The notes below the pieces were generated by a model. That model ran no database searches. It saw nothing but the letters and a program-made list of their open reading frames with translations, and had not been told where the DNA came from. Below are positions 12,801 through 26,297 of a stretch of DNA of 64,000 bases, piece after piece. This stretch comes from Motacilla alba alba (Eukaryota; Chordata; Aves; Passeriformes; Motacillidae), in contig NC_052021.1 in assembly GCF_015832195.1 (NCBI RefSeq), positions 30,902,786 through 30,966,785 of the forward strand, given 5' to 3'. Position numbers and translations under genes: made by a program. Positions within the stretch are counted from its first letter, which is position 1. Every line of letters starts with the position of its first letter.

Positions 12801-15800
12801 CCTCCATTTTAATGGTTAAAGTGTGGTTCTTGGTGCATGGTGCCTTCTGATACAGAATGAAAATTATTTAATTAGAAGTATATAATTTCCTGTCAGCCTT
12901 TCATAGGCAGGTGGATGAGTTTTTAATTCTCTCAATTTCAAGATTCTCTTAAACTGCAGCAGGTGAAAATCTAGTGAGGATGGTGAACTGTTTCACCTTG
13001 AAGCTGCTCATGCAGACTCTCCATTGTTCTCTCAGAACAGTACATGAAAAAATTGCAGCTGCTGCTTCTGGTAGATTGATAACTATACCTTTCCAAATCT
13101 ACTTGAGTAATGTATCATATTAGCACATTGTAGTGCTCTTGGCATTAAATTCCAATATGCTAATATGAGGATAAAATCATGAGTATAGATTTTGCCAAGA
13201 ACCAGGGGAGTAAGGACAGTCTCAGGGAAAAAAAAATGAGTTCTATCCCCAGGCAAGAAGTTTTGAGGGACTGGACAGGATATTCACCTTGTTTCTGTTG
13301 CTTCCATCCTCGGAGCCCTTTGTCATGCATTGCTTTTACTGAATTGTTTTCTGTGATAATCATTGATTTTCTTTCAACATTCATGATTGTGATTACTTAA
13401 GGATTCTTTTTTCTCTGTAGTTTACTCATTGAAGTGTGTAAAGGGGCCTTTGCTTTATGAGGTGTATTTCTTAAAACACTCCTTTGAGTTATGAGAGAAG
13501 GTCTTCCTCTAATTCCTGTGAAAAAAAGGTCTAAACCACATTCCTGTGCTCCAGAGAAGTGCTCTCAGGGGGTTGTCGGAAATCGTTGGGGAGAACTTTG
13601 AAATAGCTGCAGGGGCTTGTAAAATTAATTAAGTCCTCACTGATTTGGAAGGAAATGAAGATGTCCACAATTGAGTTTGCAGCCTACAGGCTGGAGTGCT
13701 CTCAGGGCAAGGCTGAGATTTGAGTCTGAGATACATCTCAAAGATAGAGGGAATATTGAATCAGGTATGCAGTGGAATAGCTCCAGTAGGAAAAAAAAAT
13801 AGGATATACCTAATTCACTCTACTCTTCAACCTACAATTTCTTGATGTCAGAGAGTTTGGGTCAGATGAGGTAGAGGAGAAAACATAAGTGAAATGACAC
13901 CACTTATCTATTGTTGCAAAGAAAGTGTGCAAATCCTGGCAGGTACTCCCTGCACTGTGCATTTATTCTGCACCACAGACACCAAAACTCAGGTGGAGCT
14001 GCATTTTGTACAAAGCCTGGAGTCAGTAATTTAAGGAGCCACTATTTCTTTTATAGGTGCCACTAATCTGACAAATTTACCTCGAGGCAGAATGTAATAT
14101 TGTTTTCAGTCCAGTTTCTGATGGCTGGAGATTTGCCATTACAGAAAGCAGCACTAAGGGAGACAAATAAATGCCAGTTTTGATGACTGCTTCAAGACAA
14201 ATGTGAGGAGTGACCAACCCCAACCTCCTTCCTCATTTTTAGCATTGCACAGGTTGTACAGATATAGAGAGCAAAGACAATTCTTTTGAAAATAGCAAAA
14301 CTGGCAGTGATCTAATCTGTGCCATGGCCAGGGCACACTTGAGGGATGCCAGGCTGAGGTATTTCTCAGAACCCTCATGGCATTGACCACGAGGATTCTC
14401 CATCAGCCCAGGGGAAGGAAGATCAGGAGGTCAGGTTTTCTTTCCCTTGAGAGTTATTTTTTATCCCTTTTCTGTAGTTTGAAGTCCTCTGGCAGCAATG
14501 AACTCTTTCTTACAGCAAAGGGGGTTTTATTTCTCATGCTTGTCATCTCCTTATGCAGCTCTACAGATTTCAGGAATCTGTGCCCTGGTGCACTCTTCTA
14601 AGTTGGATTTGCTCCTCAGTGGGGAATAGAACCCTTTTCCAAAAGGTTATGTTCAAAGGGAAGACTGGAAATCTGTCCCATTTTAAGAAAAATGCCTCAG
14701 TCTCCCTCATATACCGGAAAATTAGCCAGGCAATCATTAGCTCTTTCAAATGTTGTTAGAAAATTCATACATTAGCAATATAATCAAGTGTATACTGTCC
14801 TTGTGATGGATGCCATGGAGCTAAGCAGTGTTATTAAAAGTGGATGAATGTGTATGGATTGTTCTGTGCTAGCAATAATATCACAAAGCTCAAAGAAACC
14901 AAATCCAGCCTGGAATTCACACATCATTGAATGCATTGCCTCACACCTTTTCCTACTTAAAATTTCTGGACACACAGTGAGCAGTCCCCAAGTTAGGTTT
15001 ATCTGCTTCAGCAGTTTAAAACATGTCAGATAATGAGACACTGATCAGATTTAAAACAGTCCCAGAACCAGAGGCATCCAAGAGCTATTTTAGAAAGCAG
15101 AGCTAGAAACATAATTACAAGGCAGGATAATGAAGAGCACCTCTTCAATTTCCCTGTGGCCCTTGCTAAGAAATTAAATCAAGTTTGTACTGTATAAGCA
15201 TGACTGAACTGTTAGAAATGGGAGAGAGATTAAAGTGTTATCTTGTAAACAATATATACATAATGAACAGAGAATAAAAGAGAAAGCCATTGTAATGAAA
15301 AAGAAATGAGAAATTTAATTGATTGTATAAGATTCAACAGTTAGAATTGGTACTAGAAACGTACAGGCAAGAGTTTATTTGGAATGAATAGCCCTGAAAA
15401 TTTGGAACTTGTGTGAAAATAGGTTTCTCTAATATTTAAAGGGGGGGTAATGTTGAAGCTGCTTTTTGAGCCAGCACTGCCAGAAGAGGAGACAAGATGT
15501 CTCTTTGGATACACGGGAGATGAAATACAAGGCTTGTCAAAATCAAAAGAAAACTTTCCATTGGTGTCATCAGGCTCTGCATGAGGCTTTAACAAACAGG
15601 TCCCCTCTGATTTTGGGATCAGTGTCATGTGAGCTCTCACCTTGGTTCTCTGGAAGGCACAGAAGAGGTTAAGCCAAGGGTAGCTGGTGGAATAGCAATA
15701 AAAGGTTTTGCACAGCTGGGAGAGCAGCAGTGATTCCAAATGCTGAGCTCCACCAACCTCCACGGGCCCTGGTTCTGATGGGGAGTTATCACCTACATTT

Positions 15801-16390
15801 CACATTATTCCTTCTGATGTCTAACTGGGTAACTGAGACCTCTTGAGTTGTAAACATGAGCATGGAAAAAAAAATCACAGAATTCTTCTGTCTGCTTTTG
15901 AAATTTAGATTCATGGAAAATACTATCAATATTATATATATTGATATATATATCAATATACTAGTGTTTCTATCAATGCTTAATCCCTGTTTCCTATTTA
16001 AAAAAAAAAAAGAAAAAAGAAAAGCATCATGCAGATGTTTGAGCAAAGAAATGGAATATAAGCCTTGTGGATATTTTTAAAGCACCATTTCAGGTCCCAA
16101 TACCTTGTTTTTCTGCAATCTCAGTGTGTCTCTGTTATCTGTTTTGTTTAAGTAAATCAGTTTATTTTCTGAATACAATGATTGTCAGCACTCAGCATCC
16201 CTGTTTCTGGAGTAAAAGGAGAAACCAGCAATCAGGTTGTGGAACTTTCCCAAACATGCCTTGAGGGGCCTCTTTAAAAGAGTATGAATCTTCAGCAAAC
16301 AACTTGTTGTATTAAGTGATGCCACACTTGCTGCACAAAATCAGAGGGAAGCAATGTCATGTTTGTGGCAGATATCTTCTTTTAGCAGAC

Positions 16391-16430
16391 TAGGGTCCCT
16401 ATTTATATTTTAGGGTCCCTATTTATATTA
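16391..16430. repeat. Tandem pair of 20-bp units
   Basis: TAGGGTCCCTATTTATATTT is followed at once by a copy differing only in the last base. Confidence 0.95.
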
Positions 16431-16620
16431 TGGGCTGTAGGAAATCAACAGACTTCAGTACTAAAGACATTTTCCTCTTACATCCTATGCTTAATTAAGT
16501 GATCTTAAAAGAAAGTACCTTTTTCCTCTGAGGCATGTACAACATTTTTACAATGACATTGCTACAACAACTCTCTTTTCTTCTCCCTTGTGGACAATTT
16601 TTAATTTTTACTTATTTATT

Positions 16621-16638
16621 TGTGTGTGTGTGTGTGTG
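16621..16638. repeat. (TG)9 microsatellite
   Basis: Nine perfect TG copies follow an AT-rich run. Confidence 0.95.
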
Positions 16639-19600
16639 AAAGCTTGAAGTTTTTTCCTCTCTAGCTACTGCTCTAATCCTGTTTTGGAATATGTTCTCTG
16701 TCTTCAGTAACAAGCTTATGAAAATCAATATTCCAGCATTTATCACAAATTACAGAGGAAAAGCCCTTAATCAAAGACATTCAGGCATGCTTGAGAAGGT
16801 TACCCAGCACATTCTGATAGACTGCCCTTCACACATTCCACAGCTCACCTATTTTACCCATCCCACATGGTGATGAGCCTGCCCATCTTATAAAGAAATG
16901 AATGATTGAGCCTGTTCCACTGCAGTTAATATCTCTCTCAGAGATGGGTCTGCTGGGGAAAAACTGTACACTTAGGAACTTTCTGAAACAATAAAATTGA
17001 TCCATTTTTGAGCCAGCTCTTCCTGCTGAGCTAATTCCAGTTTTGCTGATGAAATCTGCTGTCTGAAAGGGGGAGCTGGCAGATCTGTGCTGGACAGCAC
17101 AATCAGCTGCACTTGCAGATGGAGCACAGGCTCTGCAGAATCTGCTGGGATTTGCATTGCTGAGTTCATGGTACACGTGCTTGTGCTCACTTACAAGGTG
17201 CAGCCTTTCCTGCACAGCAATCAGTGAAAGAATGGTTGTATATTGGTGCTGGTTCACCAGGGGATATCACTTTTTCTGGGATGAAGTTTCTATTGTGAGA
17301 AGCAATTATAAAGGCTCGGGGTCGGTCTGAAACTACCACTTGCCCAGTGCTCTGTAACCAGCTCAGAGTCTGTGAGTTAAGAACAAACTCAAGCTCACAG
17401 AGGAGGAAAGGCAGCTGAAAGAAGGAGCTGCAGCAATATCCATGTGTGCAAACACCGTGCCTGTAGGTGGAACACCACCTCTGGAATGATTTCTGAATCT
17501 GGCCACAAAAGGGTGAACAGATCCTGTTGGACAAAGAGAAAAGGCACAGACACAGAAATGGGAATCACTGAACTGAATAAATACTGGGCAGTTGAGAGGG
17601 ATTGAGGGAGTGCAAGTTCCTCAGCTGACAGTGTTGGCACCTGCAGTGGTTCCCTGGACACACAGCCTGTGCTCTGACCTGTCCCCAATGCCCTTGGAGG
17701 AGTGCATTTTTAGGTGTAATGTGTATTTCAGGAGCTGCTTCACAAGCCACAGTCTCATCCTTGCAGGGTAGGACGCACCAAATGTTACAATATTTATATT
17801 CTGTCTAAGAAGCCTCATTTGCTTCTAGACCCCCTTTCTCAGGCAAGTGTATTTCTGGAGGGAAGCAAAATCAGTTTTGTCATTAGGGGTAGATTCAGGA
17901 ACCCCAGAAAGGTGCTGGGAGATGGGAGCTGAGCTGAGATGCTGAGATGGGAGCTGTCCCTCACACCTGCCGTGACACTTCAGCCCCACAGCACCAGAGC
18001 AGACAATGAGACTTCACCAAACCTGCACCCAGATTTTTGCAAAATTAAGGAAATAACGTGAGGCATTTCTGTCCCAGATTTCTTGGCCTTGTTTTGAATT
18101 CAAGAAAGGACTCAAGATGACGCCCCCTGAATTTACAAGCTGCTCCTCAGTTTCTTCTTGCTAGGCTAACAAAATGCTATAGAATGAAAACTGAAAGCTA
18201 AAATATCCCTCAGCCTGTGTGCCTAATTTTTACACTGATGATTTATATGTGAGCTTAACTTCATAATTATCCTGTTTAAGGGCATTGCTGGGTTTCTAAA
18301 TTAAGACTGATGGCATAGATGAACAAGTAAAGGTCATTCCTTGATGCATTAGCTCTTTGTTGATGAACAATTTAGCACAAAAATACTTTGTGTTTAGCAT
18401 GAAACCTTTCTCATGAAAATCACATCCCACTGCCTGTCTTTATAAATATTAATTCACCAAATGCACGTGCTTTGTGTGGGTCCTGACAGCCTCTGTAGTG
18501 GTACTGACAAGCCAGTCAAAAAGACAGAACTAGAAAAACAAAAAGGTGGTCAAATTTACCCGAGGTGTCCAAGGGCATTAAGACACATATTTAAATATAG
18601 GATTCTCCTGAGCTGCAGAGCATAAGGATCAAGTTGAAGACAATGAGAAAATGGGACAGTCAGCAGTATAATCAGATCTTAAAATTCACATTGTGGGTGG
18701 GAATCCTTCTGAAAGGGCCTGGGATAAGACAAAACTGCAGATTAAAAAGTATTCTAAAAATATTAGAATCATCAAATCAAAGCTGCCAAACAAAATCCTC
18801 CCAAGCCTAACATCAAGTTATGGTTAGACAGTTTACGAAGAAAAGCAGGGACTGCATGGAGAGCCTTTGAAGTGAAAAAGTAGTAGAACTGGCAAGATGA
18901 ACTGCCACATTAATGAAAATTGAGGCTGGAAGAAGGCACATGTTTTCCAGCAGGAAATCAGGAGAGGTTTTTGAATACCTGGTGTGTTCTGTGAGGAGCT
19001 AAGACAAAACCTTCCAAGCACATCAGTGAAAACTGAACCAGATGGGACCCAAAGGGGCAAAGGTAATTGGAAAGATGAGCTGCAGAGCTGAAGGAATTGA
19101 CAGGGAAGTCTGAGGGAACAAGTGAGCTGATAAATGGAACCAGCCCAGCTTGCAGGAACAGCACACAAACCCAGCCAAGCTGGGGATCCTGCAGACATGA
19201 AATCACCAGGGGACAGAAAGTCACAAATCCTGCTGCTGAAGAATTATCCTAAGGAAATTCTGAGCCTTGTCAAAATACTGTCTTGGAGGGAAACTATTCC
19301 CCTAATTCCCATGAAATAAACCCCAAGAATTTGCATTTATATCCCGCTGTCACCATGCTGAAAAGCTGATGTGCTTATCAGTATACTGGTCACTTTTTTT
19401 CCCTAGCTGCTTTGTTTATTTATTGCTCTCTTTATTTGTAGACCTGAAACTGAATATGATGGGAAGGGACAGAGATTTGTCTTCCTCTTCCCAGGAATAT
19501 AAAATATCACTGTCCCCTGGAGTCCAGCACACTTGATCTTGAATTACAGCCACTCAGTCCAAGCAGCAAATAATTCAAATGAGCCATCTTTATTTACTGA

Positions 19601-21210
19601 GCTTGTCCTTGTATGGAAAGGGAATTTACTGTGCATCACAGAGACTGTAGCACCTCTTGACTTGCTCTTATCTTGGGTGCTTTGCTTTTGTACAGCAGAA
19701 TCCAGACATGCCAATCTGATGGCAGTGACTGGAGATTTTCCTGCTCTGCTCAGCTCCTATGAAGTCCCTGACTCTGCCAATTCTCAAAAGAATTTGCAGC
19801 TTGGAAACAGATTCTATAGAACAATTATCTGGATTCAGGGAGATCTGTAGCCACTGTACAAGTTACAGGAAAATCTTTGTAGAGCTGGGTCGCTAATTCG
19901 AAGCAAAGAAAAATTATATCAGAAGGTGCAGAGGGGTTTTCCAAAATAGGAACAGGCAAATATTAAAAATGAACAGAGGTCATGAATTTCAAGGACCTGG
20001 TTAACTCTAAACATAATGCTGGAGTTCTTAATCTCTGTTAGAACAGTGCAATGAGTTCCCAATTGAAGAAATCAAAAGTGTTTTATTTTAATGACCTTTA
20101 AAAAATATTTTCTGTGGGTGCTAAACACATTGTTGCGTGGCAGTACAGAAAAGCTATAGCAGATTTGTTAGATTATGCTTTCAGTTTGATTTCAATAATA
20201 AATCTTGTCCTTTCTGATTTTGGGTCTCATTTATTGCTTTGTGAACTTTGATTACAACAGACTAAAAGTGCATTCCATATTAACTTGTGCATACAATAAT
20301 AACACCTTGAATACATCTTTATTAAACTGCAGTTTGTTAATTAAAAAAAAAAATTCAGTTACTTCATTTACATTAAGTTGTATCTGGTTCTTCTCTTGTG
20401 TGTTGTGAGCTCCATATGCAGAATATAGAATATTTTCCTGGAATTTGAGCAGTGAACTTTGGCTGTGGGATTAACTTTTAGTATTATTCTAAAGCCCTGT
20501 TTGTTCCTCACTGACAAAATGATGGTGTTACTGAGGGCAAAGCTGGCTACATAAATTTATGTACTTCCATTTGAACAGCAGAAAGGTGGAGCAGCCTAGA
20601 ACTTCATGGTGCTGAATTTATGAATCTCTTTTTTGAAGCTCACCATTACACCGCAGAAAGCAATTTAATAATTTTATCAATTTACAATTTAGCTACTGAA
20701 AAAACCATTGCATAAACCCAAAGCTAGCTTCTTACGACATACAGGGATCAAAGCATTTGGAGCTTACAATAACAAAGAAAGCTTACTTTAAACATTTTGT
20801 TTGATAGCACAAAAGTAATATTTTGAAGCTGTTCTTAGAATACAGAAATCTTGAGCATGCTGCAACAACTATTGTATTTTTCTCTGTCCACGGCATAGTT
20901 AGGTCTGGGAAGCAAAGACTTTCTTTGAAATATTATTTGTATTTTTTCAATGCACTTCAGGAAAATATGTGTCTCTTGCATTTGTTAATTTTGGTTTTTC
21001 TACAGGGAATTTACACAGCTGTTGCACAAACAAAACCAGCTTATATGTCCATCAAATAGTGCCCATTTTCATAAAAATTTTTAACAGCGGTTAAGCTACA
21101 TAAAAATTTAAATACTTCCTGAATTTGAGTATGCAGCTGTAAGTTTTATGCGTGGCTCTGATGTGAGGTGTTGAGTATCTTACCATTCCTTTAGTGAAAG
21201 GTGTCATGAT

Positions 21211-21306
21211 TTAATCTCTGTGTTAAAATCTCTTGTTCTTTAGAAATTATTTAGTTGACATTAAATCTCTGTGTTAAAATCTCTTAGAAATTATTTAGTT
21301 GACATT
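21211..21306. repeat. Tandem duplication of about 50 bp
   Basis: AATCTCTGTGTTAAAATCTC followed by TTAGAAATTATTTAGTTGAC occurs twice in succession. The left copy has an extra GTTCTT between these parts. It lies 400 bases left of the 50-bp minisatellite. Confidence 0.9.
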
Positions 21307-21690
21307 TTCTGTGGATATTGGACTGCTATGCACAATATTTCAAAGCTTTACTACAGAATAAAGATATTTTTGAGACTGTCAGGGTGCAGTTTCAGAACTG
21401 GGTTCTCTGTCTCAAGGGTTTTTTGGTTTTTTTTTTGCTTGACTTCATCCAGCTGAGAGTTCCCTCCTGCCTCTTTGAGCAAGCATTAATATTCATGGAG
21501 TTCTGCATGAATCACCAATCCAGAAATGCACCCTCCAAAAATGAAATACTTTGATTCCATTGGGATAGTGAAATAACTGCAGGTTCCCCATGGGCCACAG
21601 CACACCAGCAATAGCTCCAGGGTGATTGTGTGGAGGAAGGACCAAGAGGCAGGATGGGATGGTCCCCTCTGGTAGCAGAGTTGGCTTGGA

Positions 21691-22187
21691 TTGGCTCCTT
21701 GTTGTCTTCTGAGATGGTTTTTAAGCCTTTGCACATTGGATTGGCTCCTTGTTGTCTTCTGAGATGGTTTTTGAGCCTTTGCACGTTGGAGTGGTTCCTT
21801 GTTGTCTTCTGAGATGGTTTTTGAGCCTTTGCACATTGGAGTGGCTCCTTGTTGTCTTCTGAGATGGTTTTTGAGCCTTTGCACGTTGGAGTGGCTCCTT
21901 GTTGTCTTCTGAGATGCTTTTTGAGCCTTTGCACGTTGGAGTGGCTCCTTGTTGTCTTCTGAGATGGTTTTTGAGCCTTTGCACGTTGGAGTGGCTCCTT
22001 GTTGTCTTCTGAGATGGTTTTTGAGCCTTTGCACGTTGGAGTGGCTCCTTGTTGTCTTCTGAGATGGTTTTTGAGCCTTTGCACGTTGGAGTGGCTCCTT
22101 GTTGTCTTCTGAGATGGTTTTTGAGCCTTTGCACGTTGGAGTGGCTCCTTGTTGTCTTCTGAGATGGTTTTTAAGCCTTTGCACTTT
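21691..22187. repeat. 50-bp minisatellite, ten units
   Basis: The anchor GTTGTCTTCTGAGATG recurs at exactly 50-base steps from 21,701 to 22,151. Units 6-9 are identical. Unit 5 has one C for G change at about 21,917. Units 1 and 10 at the edges share TTAAGCC where inner units have TTGAGCC. CpG in GCACGTTGG is lost to CA in units 1 and 3. Because 50 is not a multiple of 3, an inner array without stops gives overlapping open frames of up to 232 residues on the minus strand, which are a by-product of the repeat. Confidence 0.97.
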
Positions 22188-25100
22188 GCTGCCTTAAAAA
22201 TGTGGCTCAAAGATCTGTGGTGGGGACATCATGGACCCTTCTTTGGACCTGAGCGTGAGAGAGCAATTTAGAAGATTTCCTAGGCTGTGCACATTCTTGA
22301 AAACAGAGGTTCTGATGGCATTTGGAGGTAAAAGTCTGATCCAAATGTATTTTCATATATTGCAACTTCTTCCCTGCTCTGCTGTACCAGCACACATGGT
22401 TCTAAATATGTGGTTTTTTATCTGCTGCCCCAAACTTACATCATTTAGTGCCTTAGCAAAATCCCCCTCCTGGGATCTGAGCCAAATATTTAAACTCAGG
22501 GACCTAATCTGAAGTATCTGAAAGAAAAAAGGAGTTCACATTTGGATTTGTGGAAACAATATTTATTGATAATAATGTAGCTTCTATGGGTATAATTTTG
22601 CATGCAAAGAGCAATGAGTCAAGTTGCAAAAAAGAGGTTTGGAAAATAATGAGACTTTGCCTCAACATATATTATTAATTCTGTAGATATGAAAACTTGT
22701 TTTGAATAATTCATGACCTGTGTTCATCTTTGTGGGATCCCTGTGTTTTCTGAGAGGATCTCCCTGGCAAGGGAGGGATGAACAGAACAGAAGTTCACGT
22801 GTGGAAAATTATCAATTTTTGCAACATTTGCAGATCTGAGCTGCTGCTGGGGAAGCCAATATGTGAGGAGCAGGACAAAAAACCCATTTGGAACATTTAG
22901 ACAGTTCAATATGTAATCCTGGTAATATTATAGAGTTTTTTAGCTCCAATTTCTGTTCTGATTTATCAGAGCTAAGAGGTTGTAGTTAGTTATGGGTGTG
23001 CTGGATCTATTTTTCTTCAGAGCTATATCCTTAATTGCTTTTCTGCACAATGTATTTTTGTCTTTTGTAAGAGAAGCTGTTGTTTTCTGCATGAAAAGTT
23101 TCTCAGGGTGGGTGAGGGTGGCTGTGGAGTGGCAGGTGCTGTGGATCAAGCCCGGCCTGAGCACCAAGGAGCTCCCAAGAACAGGGACTGGTTGGAGCAG
23201 GGGCTGGGAGCTCTCCCAGTGGAAGGTACATCCCTGCGCTGGGCAGTCCTGGAGCTGGCCCTGAGCCTCCCCTTCATGCTCAGGACCCTCTCACATTTCA
23301 GCAGGAAAGAGGAAAATTTCCTCTTTTAGTTAAAAGTCCAATACTGAGACTCAGGCTCCAGGAATTTATATTCCATGAGCCAAATAAATTCCTTTTCTCT
23401 TGCCTCCCCACCCCTCCGTGCACTGTCCTGGACCATTCCACTCCAGGGCAGAGCCTACAACCCCTACTTGTGAGAAAAGGTGCCTGTGATGAAAATACAA
23501 AAGAATCCAAGCTTCTGTGTTCATCATTTTTAAACCAGTGCCATAATTTATGGGTAGCTGTGGGACAGGAGGGTGAATTTTAGCATTACTCTCATGAAAG
23601 ATGGATCTGCTTCATCCTACCCATTCATCTTTTTGAGCACTGGCCTATTTTACCCTTTCACTTTGAGGCTGTCAGGACTGAGGGTGAAATTCTATTCTGG
23701 AAAAGCAGAATCAAAAGGAATTAGGTAACTCTTAGGCATTGCCAGGTTGGAATGAAGGGCTTTTCAAGGACCATCAGCATATGAATAGGATTACCCTGGA
23801 TGCACTGGTGACCAGACATATTTTTAGCCTTTGGCAGAGGAGAATGGAACCTCTGAAAACAGCAGGACTGCCACTCAGAACGTGGGAATCACTTCACAGA
23901 ACATTAAAGAGGGGGAACTGAAACTTTTGGAGAAGGAGACAAGGAGATGGGCAGTCTTATAGCTTTATTTTTTTTCCCCTTTCTTATTTAAAGATCATAA
24001 AATAATTCCTTCCAAATGAGTAAAAAATAAAACTCTGCGTGGTGCCTCTGCCCATTTCTGATGCATTGATTTTGAAAGGAAGAGGTTTATCCTCATTTGG
24101 GTCAAGCTCGGGGTCCTGGTGAGAAATCAGGGTTGGGAACTGAGCAACAAGTTATAAGAGGCAGAGATTGCGTAGAATTTAAAACTGAAATGGTGTCCCT
24201 GCCACGGGAGAGATTGGCTGATGTTAAAAATGGCAATCTTCAAAAGGAATTTTAGCTCTCTTTTTGGAATTCTACCTCCTTTTACAGCAACGCTGAATCA
24301 TTCCCACTGATTTGTGAACTCTGTATGCTTAAAATAATCTGCTAAAATCTGTGACAAAGCAGAATTCTCTAGGCTTGGCTGCATCCTCTATCAAGATACT
24401 GTAAATCAGTTTAAAGGACCTCTTGTAAGTGCAGTGTCACTCTTTGTGCCAAGTTCATGAGCCTAGGTGACATAAAATAGACATGTAAGGTGATTGAATG
24501 AAATCCATGCATATTTTAAAATGTGTTTCACAAAGGGATTATTTTTAAGCCTGACTAATGATTGTTGTCAGACTAGCTTAAAACAAGGCAGAAGTGAAAT
24601 AATAATAAAAGAAAAAAGGACAAAATTAGAAAGCATTTTAATCCCCATGGGAACTAAAGCCTTAAAATATTTTAATTAACTTCTGTTCATCTGCCTTTAT
24701 TTTTATTTTTCTGAATAGCATTGTACTCAGCCATATCACCACATATGGACACCCCATCAAGAGATTTATCCCATCATAAAATCTGAATAGACCAAGAATA
24801 GATGGGATGGTTCCTCTCTGGAGAGGCTGCTCCTCTACACTGACTGCAAAGGGAGTGTAAATGAACATCTTAAATGACACAAGTATGAAATGCAAAATTA
24901 AGGTGAAATGAATACCATGCTGAATTCAGATTATTGGATAAATGTCCAGAGCTAGGGTTTGTTTAAGATCCCAATTTCTAGGAAAGTCAGCTGGGCTTAA
25001 ATGAAAAATTCTTTTCAGAAAGACTCTTTTTATACCTGACATCATCCATTAGTTCTTCCCTATTTCTTCTCTGACCTGCCAATATAGACATTAAATTTCT

Positions 25101-25735
25101 GGACCAGCACTGTTCTTTTTATATCAACACTATATAAGACAAAACCATTGATTAAATTTTTATTCTCCAAGAGCTGTTTGTAATAGGATTTATAAATTGT
25201 GATAAATAGAGGGTATGGAAAATATTCATGTAGTACTTATTAGCTTATTAACTGCTGTACAGTCTCTGATCTGCTACAGTATGGAAATGCAAAAAAAAAA
25301 AAAACAAACTAAGAAAAAACTGAATAAATGTTTAAGACTGGTTTTACTCTGGACTTCTGTAGCACAGAAATGGAGTAAGTTTGGGCAAATATAATTTATA
25401 AAGTAGCAGAAGTTGCTAGGGGAAGAGACTCCACTGAATTTCCTATGAAATCCAACTTGTAAAAGAGCATAAAAGGGATATCACTTGCTGTTATATGTGG
25501 GTTTTTCACAAAGATCCCTAAAATGTGTGTGGGTTCATGCAGGAGGGGACAAAAAATATTTTAGCAACTGTGAAAGCACTTTAGGTAGGTTGCTTTGTTT
25601 ACTGGTGCATTTTCAAACATGTTAAAGGTTGGAAACACCTCAGAGAAAACACCTACATAACTTTTCTCCTCCCCTTTCCCTGAGTCCCATGAGTGTGAAA
25701 TGAAAGCATTCTTCAGTGTATTAAAAAAAAAATGA

Positions 25736-25761
25736 TTCCTATTTGAAAAGTCAAATAGGAA
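25736..25761. repeat. Perfect 11-bp inverted repeat
   Basis: TTCCTATTTGA, a 4-base loop, then TCAAATAGGAA, directly after an A-run. No associated gene is seen. Confidence 0.8.
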
Positions 25762-26272
25762 CACACCTTTTTAAAAATAGTGTCAGCCTCTAAAAAACCC
25801 ATTCATTGACACAGATCCGAGGGGTCTCAGTCAGGAATTAAGTTACGAACACCTGCAAGAGGCTTTTCTCTGAAAACACCACCAGCCCTGAGCCCAGGGG
25901 CACTGAGTAAATATTGAAAATGTGCTTACTGTAATCTGCAGCCTCTAACAGGGCAAGGAAGAGGCATTTCCCACATTCCCTCCTGCAGCCACACAGGAGA
26001 TAAATCAGCCAAGGAGCACAGCTTGTTTGTGCTGCTTTTTGTTGACTGATGTTTTATGCTGCACTGATCATTAAGCAGAAGGCACCAGAGGTGGATCTCA
26101 TAAAAAGAAGTAATAGGGATGCATTTTTTTTTCTCTGTGGAAGAAATCCAGATGATTTAAAAAGCCCACGTGTTGCTTGCAGCTGCCACATGCAGTTTCA
26201 TGGCCAAGCAGAGGATGCCATTTATAATTGGCGTTAGAGCTCATTAGGGCAGCATTTGCTCTCATCTTCTTT

Positions 26273-26297
26273 CTGGGATTTGGACTCCAAATCCCAG
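26273..26297. repeat. Perfect 11-bp inverted repeat
   Basis: CTGGGATTTGG, loop ACT, then CCAAATCCCAG. It is G/C-richer than the other hairpins of the window. No gene context. Confidence 0.8.

Larger units (their letters stand above)
6846..21210. other. Intergenic, no gene recognised
   Basis: A long stretch without a supported exon. It holds the (TG)9 at 16,621, the 20-bp tandem pair at 16,391, an AT palindrome at 15,940-15,957, and a pair of GATTAATTAG sites near 11,780. The longest frame, 142 codons on the minus strand at 16,829-17,257, resembles nothing I know and overlaps others. Confidence 0.65.

Noticed and set aside
16829..17257. 142-residue minus-strand frame
   Set aside because: It has no recognisable motif and overlaps another frame on the same strand. 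Its length is within chance for a 64-kb window.
18836..19320. Purine-rich stretch possibly derived from a transposon
   Set aside because: It looks different from its flanks, but I could not match it to any element.
21486..22210. Two 232-residue frames on the minus strand as a repeat-protein gene
   Set aside because: They are overlapping frames of the same 50-bp minisatellite, with no domain, no promoter or splice evidence, and all frames equally open.
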